NCBI RefSeq assembly: GCF_009912395.1
Contig: NZ_WNDO01000011.1
Span: forward strand, 62,001 to 126,000
Direction of reading: 5' to 3'
Origin: Luteibacter sp.
Lineage (GTDB): Bacteria; Pseudomonadota; Gammaproteobacteria; Xanthomonadales; Rhodanobacteraceae
Length of the DNA stretch: 64,000 nt
Shown here: positions 55,986-64,000 of the stretch, piece by piece
How positions within the stretch are numbered: position 1 is the stretch's first letter
Layout: the number at the start of each line of letters is the position of its first letter
Program-made: the position numbers and the translations under genes
Notes under the pieces: generated by a model
The model's database searches: none
Seen by the model: the letters and a program-made list of their open reading frames with translations, nothing else
Told to the model about the DNA's origin: nothing

Positions 55986-57413
55986 TTACGACGGGATACC
56001 CATGTTCGCGAGGCTCGGGTGCAGGTCGCGGACCGGACTCATGCTCTCCAGCAGGGCACCCAGGTGCAGGAGGGTGGACTCCGCGAACCAGGGCGACACC
56101 AGTTGCACGCCGATGGGAAGGCCCTCGTGGCTGGTACCGAATCGCAGCGAGAGTCCGGGCAGGCCGGTGACGTTCAACGGTGCAGTGGCATCCATGACAT
56201 GCAATGAGAACACGGTTTGTCCGCCGATGACGAACTCGGCGGCGTCGTGGCCGTGTCCGGCCACCGGCGTTACGGGGCAGAGCAGGGCATCGTAGCGTTG
56301 GAAATATTCGGCGAAGCCGTCGCGCATCCGTTCGATCTTCTGTTCGGCGATGACGAAGTCTTCGATCGAGGTGTCGGGGGTGTCGAAGACGGCCTGGACA
56401 TGCTTGTAGACGAGATCTTCGTGTCCTGCGGTCACCTGGCGAAAAGCGGGCTTGGTTTCCATCGCCTGGATTTGCCAGAGCACCTCGAGCGCATTGATGT
56501 CCTCGAGCACGGGAATACGGACGGGCTCCACGGCGACGCCCGCACTCCTGAGCGCTTCGGCTGCCGCCTGGACGGTGGCAGCGACGTCCGCGTCCACGAG
56601 CCCGAAGCCTGGTTCCACGAGCCAGCCGACACGTAGCGGTCGGCCCGGCGTCGCGCCGACGCCCGTGTCCACCGCGATCGGAGTGGTGGAGTGGCCGTCC
56701 GCGCCATCCGGCCCCGCCAGCAACGCGTAGGCCAGGGCGACGTCGCGTACAGAACGCGCGATCGGACCTGCATGCCAGAAACGACGTGGCACCCGCGGCC
56801 AGACACCTGTCATGGGAATGCGTCCGTGGGTCGCCTTGAGGCCCACCACGCCGGTCAGGGCGGCCGGCCCGCGAACCGAAATGGCGATGTCGGTCGCGAG
56901 CCCCAGCGGCGACATGCCTGCCGCGACCGCGGCCGACTCGCCTCCGCTGGAGCCGCCCGGTGAGCGGTCGCGGTTCCAGGGGTTCACCGTTCGGCCGGAA
57001 AGCAGGTTGTCGCTTTCGATCCAGAAGGAAAACTCGGGAAGATTGGTCTTGGCCAGGAGGATCCCACCCGCGCTCTTCATGCGTGCGATACCCGTCGCGT
57101 CGGTGTCGGGAATACGGCCCTTGAAGATGGGTGATCCCAGTTGCGTCAGCACGCCGGCCACGTCGTACGAATCCTTGGCGGTGAAGGGCACGCCGTGCAA
57201 CGGCCCCAATGCGTCGCCGGCCATGACGCGGGCCTCGGCATGTCGCGCCGCTTTCATGGCGTCGTCGGAGATCGTGACGACGGCATTGATGTGCGGGTTC
57301 GTCATCTCGATGCGATCAAGATGCGCCTGCATGACTTCGACGGGGGACACTTTCCTCGTGCGAATCAGTTCGGCAAGCCGCGTGGCGTCCTGGTGGACAA
57401 GTTCGTTGGTCAT
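55986..57413 (-). CDS. Amidase-signature family hydrolase
   Basis: 475 residues with the catalytic Ser-Ser-Lys layout: Lys in VPFTAKDSYDV (about 79), Ser in SPGGSSGGESAAVAAGM (about 150), and Ser in DIAISVRGPAAL (about 183). Substrate unknown; many relatives hydrolyse aryl or aliphatic amides. Divergent from a TetR gene with a palindrome between them at 57460. Confidence 0.88.
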   Translation of the reverse strand: MTNELVHQDATRLAELIRTRKVSPVEVMQAHLDRIEMTNPHINAVVTISDDAMKAARHAEARVMAGDALGPLHGVPFTAKDSYDVAGVLTQLGSPIFKGRIPDTDATGIARMKSAGGILLAKTNLPEFSFWIESDNLLSGRTVNPWNRDRSPGGSSGGESAAVAAGMSPLGLATDIAISVRGPAALTGVVGLKATHGRIPMTGVWPRVPRRFWHAGPIARSVRDVALAYALLAGPDGADGHSTTPIAVDTGVGATPGRPLRVGWLVEPGFGLVDADVAATVQAAAEALRSAGVAVEPVRIPVLEDINALEVLWQIQAMETKPAFRQVTAGHEDLVYKHVQAVFDTPDTSIEDFVIAEQKIERMRDGFAEYFQRYDALLCPVTPVAGHGHDAAEFVIGGQTVFSLHVMDATAPLNVTGLPGLSLRFGTSHEGLPIGVQLVSPWFAESTLLHLGALLESMSPVRDLHPSLANMGIPS

Positions 57414-57459
57414 GGGATGTCTCGAAGGGAGAGGGGTAACAAATCGAGGCGCTGGACTA

Positions 57460-57475
57460 CCTAACGTTTGTTAGG
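57460..57475. promoter_or_regulatory. Probable TetR operator in the amidase/TetR divergent region
   Basis: CCTAAC-GTTT-GTTAGG, a perfect inverted repeat 47 bases upstream of the amidase ATG. The likely ligand is the TetR protein encoded at 57650. Confidence 0.65.
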
Positions 57476-57649
57476 CGAAAGATAGTCGTCATTTCATGGG
57501 CTCGTCAACGCTTTTTTTTGTGTCCGGGTTTGGCCTGTGCCCTGGCTTTTGAGAGAATGTCGTCACGCGGACACTGGTCGAGGCCACTCGTCAGTCAATG
57601 CATGGGCCCTCCCACATGGGATGGGCTCCATTCAACGAGGGCATGGTTC

Positions 57650-58228
57650 GTGGAAAACCCAACTGGCAGGAATTCCAGGGATGCGATCCTGGATGCCGCG
57701 ACGAAGATCGCCCAGGCGCATGGCTATGGTGGATTGAACCTGCGCGCGCTTGCGGAACAGGTGGGTATCAAGGCGGCAAGCCTCTATCACCATTTTCCGA
57801 GCAAGGCCGACCTGGCCACCGCCGTCGCCCGACGCTATTGGGAGGATGCGGCGGCTGGCCTCGACGCGCTGACGTCGAGGACGCCCGATCCCACCGAGCG
57901 CCTGCGGAAATACCCGGGAACGTTCCGCAAGGCGCTCGAGAACGACAATCGCATGTGCCTGTGCAGTTTCATGACGGCGGAGTCTGATGACCTTCCCGGT
58001 ACGGTGATGAGCGAAATCGAGCGCTTCAACGAGGTCAACGTCGACTGGTTGGGCAAGACCTTGCTTGAGGCTGGCGTTGTCGGTTCCAGGGACGCGAAAA
58101 AGAGGGCTCACGCCATCTTCGCCGCGGTGGCGGGTGCCCAGCTGATGGCGCGCGGACGGTCGGACATCAAGCTTTACGACACGCTGATCAAGAGCTACCA
58201 GGCCGCCGGCCTGTTGCCGCCACCGTAG
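57650..58228 (+). CDS. TetR-family transcriptional regulator
   Basis: 192 residues with an N-terminal helix-turn-helix (LRALAEQVGIKAASLYHHFP) and a helical ligand domain containing a Cys pair (RMCLCSFM). GTG at 57650 is chosen from the family start; ATG 57602 or 57518 would add non-homologous residues. Probably represses the divergent amidase. Confidence 0.85.
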   Translation: MENPTGRNSRDAILDAATKIAQAHGYGGLNLRALAEQVGIKAASLYHHFPSKADLATAVARRYWEDAAAGLDALTSRTPDPTERLRKYPGTFRKALENDNRMCLCSFMTAESDDLPGTVMSEIERFNEVNVDWLGKTLLEAGVVGSRDAKKRAHAIFAAVAGAQLMARGRSDIKLYDTLIKSYQAAGLLPPP

Positions 58229-58280
58229 GCGCCTGTTGACGATCGTCCGATCTGACATCCGGGAGTGATTGACAGTGGAA

Positions 58281-58326
58281 ATACGTGCATATACGCTTAA
58301 TTTCAATTAGGCGCATATGCACGTAT
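58281..58326. promoter_or_regulatory. Large near-perfect palindrome, probable MarR operator
   Basis: ATACGTGCATATACGC (58281-58296) and GCGCATATGCACGTAT (58311-58326) are complementary at 15 of 16 positions around a 14-base AT-rich centre that is itself partly symmetric. It ends 10 bases before the MarR ATG, so bound regulator would block the marR-MFS unit. Confidence 0.8.
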
Positions 58327-58336
58327 CTGGAATCCC

Positions 58337-58783
58337 ATGACCACCTCCGTTCGACAGCGTGAAGAGTCGTCCTGCAACTGTGGCGCGCTGCGCAAGGCAT
58401 CACGACGTGTGTCCAGGCTGTACGACGAAGCCCTGGCGCCCTCCGGCCTGGGCTCCAGCCAGCACACGATCCTGGCCGAAATCGCCCGATGGGGCGATCA
58501 GGCGCCCACGCTCTGGGAGCTGGCGCACTACCTGGTGATGGACCGGACCACCATCGCCCGGAATCTTCGCCCTCTTGAACGAGAGGGATACGTCAGCGTG
58601 CGCCCGTCCGACGTCGATCGTCGAAGCAAGCTGGTCGGCCTGACCCCGGCGGGCAAGGCCAAGCTTGCGGAGTCGAAGGTGTACTGGTTGCAGGCGCAGA
58701 AAACCTTCGAGCGTAGTTTCGGGGTCGACGAGGCGTCGCTGCTTCGTTCCCAGCTCCTGTCGATCGCCAACGCCAATGACTAA
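58337..58783 (+). CDS. MarR-family transcriptional regulator
   Basis: 148 residues with the MarR winged helix (LAHYLVMDRTTIARNLRPLE, then GYVSVRPSDVDRRSKLVGLT). Two Cys at the N-terminus (SCNCGALRK) could make it redox- or thiol-responsive (inference). It overlaps the MFS exporter gene by 8 bases, a typical repressor-pump pair. Confidence 0.9.
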   Translation: MTTSVRQREESSCNCGALRKASRRVSRLYDEALAPSGLGSSQHTILAEIARWGDQAPTLWELAHYLVMDRTTIARNLRPLEREGYVSVRPSDVDRRSKLVGLTPAGKAKLAESKVYWLQAQKTFERSFGVDEASLLRSQLLSIANAND

Positions 58784-60359
58784 GCCCGAACGAATCGTTG
58801 CCTCCGAAGGCGGCAGGAAGAAGTCGCTGATCCTGATCACGATGGGCCTGGTGTCGTCGCTGATCATGCTCGACTCGAACATCGTGGCCGTGGCGCTGCC
58901 GTCCATCGCCCGTTCGCTGGGCGCCTCGTTCGCGGAGATCGAATGGGTCGTCAGCGCCTATATCCTCGCGTTCGCGGCGCTGTTACTGGCGGCCGGGTCC
59001 TATGCCGACAAGCACGGCCGGAAATTGGCCATGCTGATCGGCATCGGCATCTTTACCCTGGCCTCCGCGCTTTGCGGTCTGGCGACGTCTGCGCTGATGC
59101 TGAACCTGTCCAGGGCATTGCAGGGCGTCGGAGCGAGTTTGTTGCTCACGGCGTCGCTGGCGGTCATCAACCACACGTTCGTCGGTACCGAACGCGCGAA
59201 GGCGTACGCGTTCTGGGGTGCATGCCTCGGTGTTGCGATTACGTGCGGACCGATCATCGGCGGCGTCATCACGACGTTGTTCGGGTGGCGCTGGGCGTTT
59301 TTGCTCAACCTGCCCATCTGTACCGTGTTGTTCATCGTGGCCTGCAAGGTGGTCGAGGAATCCGCCGACCATGAAGCGAAGCGTCTGGATTACGCGGGCA
59401 TCTTTTCTTTCAGCGTGGGCCTTTTCTTTCTTATCTGGGCCCTGATCGACGGTAACAACGCCGGTTGGACCAGTGAAGTCATCGTGGTGCGCCTGACGAT
59501 CGCGTGCGCGGTTCTCGTCGCATTCTACTTCATCGAGGCGCGACAGGTTCGCCCGATGGTGGATTTCGCGCTGTTTCGCCAGCGGACGTTCCTGGGCTCG
59601 GCGTTCGCGATGGTCGGTTACGCGGGCGGTGCCCAGGTGTTGATCTTCTTCCTGCCGCTCCTGCTTCAGAACGCCTACGACTTCACGCCAGCGATGGCGG
59701 GTCTTGCGATGCTTCCCTTCGCGTTGCCCATGTTCCTTACGCCCCGCCTTGGCGCCAGCCTGGGTTCGCGGTACTCCGGAAGGACGCTGCTTACCGTAGG
59801 CCTGGTCGTCACGACCGTTGGCAACCTCGCCCTGAGCGTCTTTGCTTCCACTCACGTCACCTATCCGGTCTTCGCATGCGGCATGTTGGTCGCGGGTATC
59901 GGTGCAGGCCTGCTCAACAGCGAGACCGCCAAGGTGATGCAGGGGGCCGTGCCCGCCCAGCGAGCTGGAATGGCGTCCGGCATTTCCGCCACCACGCGTT
60001 TCGTCGGTCTGCTACTCGGCGTGGCGGTTACGGGCGCAGTCCTGTCGATGGGTGTCGTCAGGCGCTTCCTGTCATCGGGGGCGATTCAAGGGCTGGCGCC
60101 GGATCTCGTGGCCCGCGCAGCGAAGCGCGTGGCATCCGGCGACCTGCATGGCGTGATCGAGACGCTGGATCGCTCCATTCAACTGAGGATCCATTCGGCT
60201 GCATCGACGGCATTCGCCGGCGGTTTCGGCGACGCGAGTCTCGTCGCAGCCATCGTAGCGTCCGTCAGTGCCGTGCTGACCTTCATGCTCGTCCAGGCTG
60301 TCGATACGGCGCCCGTTGCGCGAGGGGCCGCTGTCGAGGCGATGCCGGTCATGGAATAG
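58776..60359 (+). CDS. DHA2-type MFS drug exporter
   Basis: 527 residues with about 14 membrane helices. Motif A-like loop GSYADKHGRKLAMLIGI, N-terminal motif MLDSNIVAVALPSIA, and motif C-like LGVAITCGPIIGGVI. Proton-driven export of toxic organics is the usual role of this group. ATG 58776 overlaps marR. Confidence 0.9.
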   Translation: MTKPERIVASEGGRKKSLILITMGLVSSLIMLDSNIVAVALPSIARSLGASFAEIEWVVSAYILAFAALLLAAGSYADKHGRKLAMLIGIGIFTLASALCGLATSALMLNLSRALQGVGASLLLTASLAVINHTFVGTERAKAYAFWGACLGVAITCGPIIGGVITTLFGWRWAFLLNLPICTVLFIVACKVVEESADHEAKRLDYAGIFSFSVGLFFLIWALIDGNNAGWTSEVIVVRLTIACAVLVAFYFIEARQVRPMVDFALFRQRTFLGSAFAMVGYAGGAQVLIFFLPLLLQNAYDFTPAMAGLAMLPFALPMFLTPRLGASLGSRYSGRTLLTVGLVVTTVGNLALSVFASTHVTYPVFACGMLVAGIGAGLLNSETAKVMQGAVPAQRAGMASGISATTRFVGLLLGVAVTGAVLSMGVVRRFLSSGAIQGLAPDLVARAAKRVASGDLHGVIETLDRSIQLRIHSAASTAFAGGFGDASLVAAIVASVSAVLTFMLVQAVDTAPVARGAAVEAMPVME

Positions 60360-60434
60360 AACGGTCTGTCACCCGCTGATCCCGTGGCATGTGCCCGGCT
60401 CTTCGAGCGGACTATCCGGCTTTGGAGATAGATG

Positions 60435-61490
60435 ATGCGTTACAAATTACTTGGTCGGCACTCGGGCTTGCGGGTTTCCGAGATGGCCTTTGGCGTGGCG
60501 CTGTTCGGCGAGCAATGGGGTTATGGCTCCGCGCCCGCGGAGGCTCGCCGTGTTTTCGATCGGTACCTTGCCGCTGGCGGTAATTTCCTGGACACCGCCG
60601 ATGGCTACCAGTTCGGACAATCCGAGTCGGTGTTGGGCGACTTCATTGCACCGATTCGCGACGACATCGTTCTTGCGACCAAGTACAGCGGTGGCGCCGC
60701 GAAAGAGCCGTCGCTCAGTCTTACCGGCAACAGCCGAAAGAACATGATCTATTCGGTCGAGCAGTCGCTCCGGCGCCTGAAGACGGATCGTATCGATCTC
60801 TACTGGGTGCACCATTGCGATAACGTCACCCCGTTCGAGGAAATTCTCCGGGGTCTGGACGATCTCGTTCGTGCCGGCAAGATCCTTTATGCAGGGGTTT
60901 CCAACTTTCCTGCGTGGCGCGTATCCAGGGCGGCGCTTCTTGCCGACCTGCGAGGATGGGCTCCCCTGGTGGCCATCCAGTACGAGTACAGCTTGATCGA
61001 GCGCAGTGGCGACGTCGAATTGCTGCCGATGGCCGAGGCCCTGGGCCTGGCGGCGCTGCTATGGTCGCCTCTCGCGGGTGGCTTGCTTACGGGCAAGTAT
61101 CGCGCTGGCGAGCAAGGTCGATTGCAGGGTCTTGGACGCGTGATCCGGACAGAACGGTCGCAGCGGGACTCGGCCGTCCTCAATGCGGTCGTGGACAGCG
61201 CGGAACGTCTGGGCATCAGCGCGGCGGAGGTGTCGCTTGCCTGGATTCTGGCGAAGGCGCGTCGATCGCCGACGTCCGTGCTGCCCATCATCGGCCCCCG
61301 CACCGTCGAGCAACTGGACAACAACCTCCGGGCACTCGATGTGACGCTTCCAGCTGACATCCTGGCGCGGCTTGACGATGTCAGCCAGCCCGCGCTCGGG
61401 GCACCTTACGACGTCAACGCAAGCATGGTGCCCAAGCTGCTTGGAGGACAGCCGGAACGCGTCGATCTTCCGGTTGTCCCTCCCGCGTGA
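60435..61490 (+). CDS. Aldo/keto reductase
   Basis: 351 residues with the catalytic tetrad: Asp and Tyr in FLDTADGYQFG, Lys in VLATKYSG, His in LYWVHHCD. NAD(P)H-dependent reduction of aldehydes/ketones. ATG 60435 has GGAG 7 bases upstream; ATG 60432 is adjacent. Same direction as marR-MFS, 75 bases downstream, so possibly the same unit. Confidence 0.9.
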   Translation: MRYKLLGRHSGLRVSEMAFGVALFGEQWGYGSAPAEARRVFDRYLAAGGNFLDTADGYQFGQSESVLGDFIAPIRDDIVLATKYSGGAAKEPSLSLTGNSRKNMIYSVEQSLRRLKTDRIDLYWVHHCDNVTPFEEILRGLDDLVRAGKILYAGVSNFPAWRVSRAALLADLRGWAPLVAIQYEYSLIERSGDVELLPMAEALGLAALLWSPLAGGLLTGKYRAGEQGRLQGLGRVIRTERSQRDSAVLNAVVDSAERLGISAAEVSLAWILAKARRSPTSVLPIIGPRTVEQLDNNLRALDVTLPADILARLDDVSQPALGAPYDVNASMVPKLLGGQPERVDLPVVPPA

Positions 61491-61504
61491 TCGAAGCGGC
61501 TTCG

Positions 61505-62371
61505 TTATGCGGCGGCTCTGCCCACGAAATCCAGCGACGCGTCGATCACCGACACATGGTCGACCATGCGGTTATGGCCGAGACCTTCGGTCGTCATGAG
61601 GCGTGCTCCGGGCCACAGACTGGCATAGCGGGAGCCTTCCTCCCACGGCGTCTCGCGATCGAGGCGATCGTGGATGACCAGGGCGGGGCGATCGATGTGT
61701 GGCACCTTGTGCTCGGCGTTGAAGTCAGTGAAGCGCCGGGTGCCGGTGAGGTCGCGCAGCCAGTTTTCGAAATGCGGGAACACGCGTGGCGACACGCGCA
61801 GCATGCGGAACGCGCGCCACACGCCGTTGACCGGCGTGGCTTGCGGCGCCAGCAGCACGAAGCGTTCCGGACGCCAGTCGGATTCTTCCGCGAAGGCGAT
61901 CGACATCGCGCCCAGCGAGTGACCGATGTAGGCGGCCGGGCGACCGAAATGCCTGCCCACGATGCGCAGCATGTTGATGAAGTGCGGCATCGAGCTGACC
62001 TTGCCCTCGCTCAGTCCATGGCCGGGCTGGTCGAACGAGACCACCGCGTAGCCCATGGCACGAAGTCGGGGCACCCAGGCGGCGAAGCGCAGGCCGAAGC
62101 TCGACCAGCCGTGGCCGATCAGCACGAACGGCTGGCTGCCGGGATCGCCCCAGGTATAGGTGGTGACGCGCTGGTCGCCCATGGTGAGCTCGCCACGCTG
62201 CATGTCCCTGACCTGGGTCAGGGCTTCGCTGGCGCGTTGCCGGCCGGCTTTGTCGGGGGTGACGAAACGACGGGCGAGGGCGCGGCCGGTGGGGCCGGGG
62301 GCGAGGCGGCTGGCCGTGCCGAAATAGGCGCGTGCGAGGGCCAGCTGGAGCTTGCGGAAAGTCTTTTTCAC
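61505..62371 (-). CDS. Alpha/beta hydrolase
   Basis: 288 residues: oxyanion region VLIGHGWSSFG, nucleophile elbow YIGHSLGAMS, and a late His in EGLGHNRMVDH. Starts with GTG at 62371 without a clear ribosome-binding site. Divergent from a TetR gene; two operator-like palindromes lie just upstream, one almost at the start codon. Confidence 0.85.
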   Translation of the reverse strand: MKKTFRKLQLALARAYFGTASRLAPGPTGRALARRFVTPDKAGRQRASEALTQVRDMQRGELTMGDQRVTTYTWGDPGSQPFVLIGHGWSSFGLRFAAWVPRLRAMGYAVVSFDQPGHGLSEGKVSSMPHFINMLRIVGRHFGRPAAYIGHSLGAMSIAFAEESDWRPERFVLLAPQATPVNGVWRAFRMLRVSPRVFPHFENWLRDLTGTRRFTDFNAEHKVPHIDRPALVIHDRLDRETPWEEGSRYASLWPGARLMTTEGLGHNRMVDHVSVIDASLDFVGRAAA

Positions 62372-62398
62372 GGCGGGGAGTCGTGGGGAGGTGGGTGA

Positions 62399-62451
62399 CT
62401 TGACAGTGTCAAGATTCAGTCTGGCACCCTGATCTTGTCAGCGTCAAGATC
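62399..62451. promoter_or_regulatory. Tandem TetR operators between hydrolase and tetR
   Basis: CTTGACA-G-TGTCAAG (62399-62413) is a perfect 15-base palindrome. A related site (62434-62448) differs at 2 of 15 positions and is extended to GATCTTG..CAAGATC (62431-62451). Centres are 35 bases apart. Confidence 0.75.
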
Positions 62452-62478
62452 ATATGCTCCACTCGCCGCACGTCATGC

Positions 62479-63090
62479 ATGGAATCGTCAATGTCCGATA
62501 GCTGTCCTTCCTCTCGCTATCACCATGGAGATCTCCCGGGCGCGTTGCGTCGCGCCGCCTGGGACATGGTGGGAGAGGCCGGCGTTCGAGGACTTTCCCT
62601 GCGCGAATGCGCCCGTCGTGCGGGTGTATCGCACGCCGCCCCCGCGCATCATTTCGGATCGCTGGAAGGCCTGCTCATCGAAGTGGCGGCCGATGGCTAC
62701 GAGCGCATGGCCGTGATCATGGATGAAGAGATCGAGCGTGCCGGCGATCGACTTCCCGGCTGTGGGCTGGGGTACATCCGTTTCGCAACGACCCATCCGC
62801 AACAGTTCCGCCTGATGCTGGGAACGGATCGTGGCGCGGGCGAGTCGCCCCGTCTGCGCGAAGCGGCCAGCGCGGCGCTGGGACGCCTGCGCGAAGCCAT
62901 CCGCGACGCCTGGATCGCCCGACATGGGCAATCGCCGGACGACGTGTTCCTCGAAGAACGGACGGCGCTCGCATGGAGCGCCGCCCATGGCTATGCATTG
63001 CTTTCCATCGACCGGCAACTGCTCACGACCTCATTGCCTTCGGCATGGCGCGTGCTGTCGCCCTTGATCGAAACCCTGCTGCGGCCCTGA
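62479..63090 (+). CDS. TetR-family transcriptional regulator
   Basis: 203 residues with the helix-turn-helix LRECARRAGVSHAAPAHHFG and a C-terminal ligand domain of the TetR_C-33/WHG type (THPQQFRLMLGTD). Likely represses the divergent hydrolase and itself through the palindromes at 62399-62451. The start could also be ATG 62491. Confidence 0.87.
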   Translation: MESSMSDSCPSSRYHHGDLPGALRRAAWDMVGEAGVRGLSLRECARRAGVSHAAPAHHFGSLEGLLIEVAADGYERMAVIMDEEIERAGDRLPGCGLGYIRFATTHPQQFRLMLGTDRGAGESPRLREAASAALGRLREAIRDAWIARHGQSPDDVFLEERTALAWSAAHGYALLSIDRQLLTTSLPSAWRVLSPLIETLLRP

Positions 63091-63096
63091 CGGGCG

Positions 63097-64000
63097 TCAC
63101 TGCCTACGGCCGAACGACACCGGGTAAGCGGCTGACCGTGCATCGATCATCGGATCGGCGGGCGCGATGCCGTCGGGAAGCGCATTGGGCAGGAACAGCA
63201 AGGCTTTCTGCGCGGCGTCGTTATCGGCCACGGTCTTCTCCACGGAAATCGTGCCCAGCTCCACGAGGCGGCGCTGCTTCGGCCACGTGATGGACGGGTC
63301 GTCCAGCTTGTCGCCCGGCGCGGCGACTTGGAGCATCAGCTTGAACTTCACCGGACCTTTCGCGACGCGCTGGCGAATTTCATCGGCCAGGAAGTTCGGT
63401 GCCAGTCCGGCCACCTTCGCATCGGCGACGTAGTGTTCGCCTGCCAACGGCAGGAACTGGTAGCGGCCATACGTGATGCCGCCCGAGGCGTTCGTGTATT
63501 TGAACGTGTTGACGCCGTAGTAGGGCAGCGTGCCGAAGCTGATGGGTGTCGGCTTGGGTGCGGTGAGGAAGGTCTTCGCGGCCGGGTGGCCGGCGAGATA
63601 GGTATCCAACGGCGTCGGCTTGGCCGTACCCGGACCACTGGTGCCGATCGCAATAAGCAACTGGCGGAAGTCGTCGGCCGTCGGCGAGGGGAAGCCGTTG
63701 AACGAGTGGGCGACGATGTCGCTCGCCGAGCCGTTCGGCAGATGAAACTTGATCGCCAGGCCTCGCGGGTTCGCCATCGTATCGTTATCGGGGATGGTGG
63801 GGATGCCCGCGAAGTCGGAGAAGCGGACGGTGACCGGAACCTTGGCCAGGAAGTGCGGCGCCTTGCTGATCCCGGCGGCCTCCGGCGAGGGGGTGAAGCT
63901 TCCCTCGAGCACGATGCCCTTGGCGTGGACGGCGCGGGCGGCGTGCTTTCCGAAGACCCCATTGAGGGCATCGACGAGTTGTTCGGGGCGGGATGTGGGG
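63097..64000 (-). CDS. Catalase-family peroxidase (SrpA-like), 5' end outside the window
   Basis: At least 300 residues; the frame is open to the window edge and no start is seen. Distal His region RAVHAKGIVLEG, then VPVTVRFSDFAGIP, NPRGLAIKFHLP and HSFNGFPSPTADDF, all typical of catalase-related peroxidases. Haem enzyme that removes organic or hydrogen peroxide. Convergent with the TetR gene, 6 bases away. Confidence 0.9.
   Translation of the reverse strand, partial: PTSRPEQLVDALNGVFGKHAARAVHAKGIVLEGSFTPSPEAAGISKAPHFLAKVPVTVRFSDFAGIPTIPDNDTMANPRGLAIKFHLPNGSASDIVAHSFNGFPSPTADDFRQLLIAIGTSGPGTAKPTPLDTYLAGHPAAKTFLTAPKPTPISFGTLPYYGVNTFKYTNASGGITYGRYQFLPLAGEHYVADAKVAGLAPNFLADEIRQRVAKGPVKFKLMLQVAAPGDKLDDPSITWPKQRRLVELGTISVEKTVADNDAAQKALLFLPNALPDGIAPADPMIDARSAAYPVSFGRRQ

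Overview
The window is GC-rich chromosomal DNA from a gammaproteobacterium of the order Xanthomonadales. A member of the Rhodanobacteraceae (the Luteibacter/Dyella group) is the best guess. The reasons are the Pil-Chp gene order without pilK, several large TonB-dependent receptors, H-NS-like and HolD/RimI-type proteins, and a palindromic repeat (core TGTAGGAGCGCG) scattered between genes. The genus is inferred from general resemblance only; no search was run. I see no rRNA, tRNA, CRISPR array or transposase gene.

Layout. 0.07-11.8 kb: twitching-motility chemosensory operon pilG-pilH-pilI-pilJ-chpA-chpB-chpC. chpA is interrupted by an in-frame TAG codon inside its ATPase domain. 11.9-14.5 kb: an orphan MASE1 membrane protein, a small secreted protein, and hemP with a Fur-box promoter plus a downstream unknown gene. 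14.5-22.1 kb: a complete sigma-54-type efflux unit, with an upstream palindrome, a -24/-12 promoter, a membrane-fusion protein, an ABC ATPase, two MacB-like permeases, an NtrC-type activator and its kinase. 22.1-33.5 kb: housekeeping genes (SPFH/NfeD pair, ThrE exporter, H-NS-like protein, proS, pssA, holD, rimI, the YbbP/YbbA-type transporter, and tesA divergent from it). 33.5-40.5 kb: an OmpR-type two-component system; then, on the minus strand, a POT transporter followed by a tight RegB/RegA-type redox two-component operon that carries a beta-propeller protein with a CECC motif and a thioredoxin-like protein.

40.7-54.2 kb: dgkA, a LemA/TPM cluster, an OprP-like porin, a secreted Cys-containing protein, a 420-bp non-coding block with strong RNA-like structure, two TonB-dependent receptors and an S9 peptidase. 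54.3-64 kb: lgt-thyA, then an accessory detoxification-like region with an amidase, two TetR and one MarR regulator (each next to a clear palindrome), an MFS exporter, an aldo/keto reductase, an alpha/beta hydrolase and a catalase-like peroxidase running off the window end.

The signals I consider most worth checking are the chpA amber codon; the sigma-54 efflux operon that encodes its own activator; the RegBA/propeller/thioredoxin operon; the structured block at 45.4-45.8 kb, where two repeat units show compensatory base changes in a stem; and a hairpin covering the hemP ribosome-binding site.
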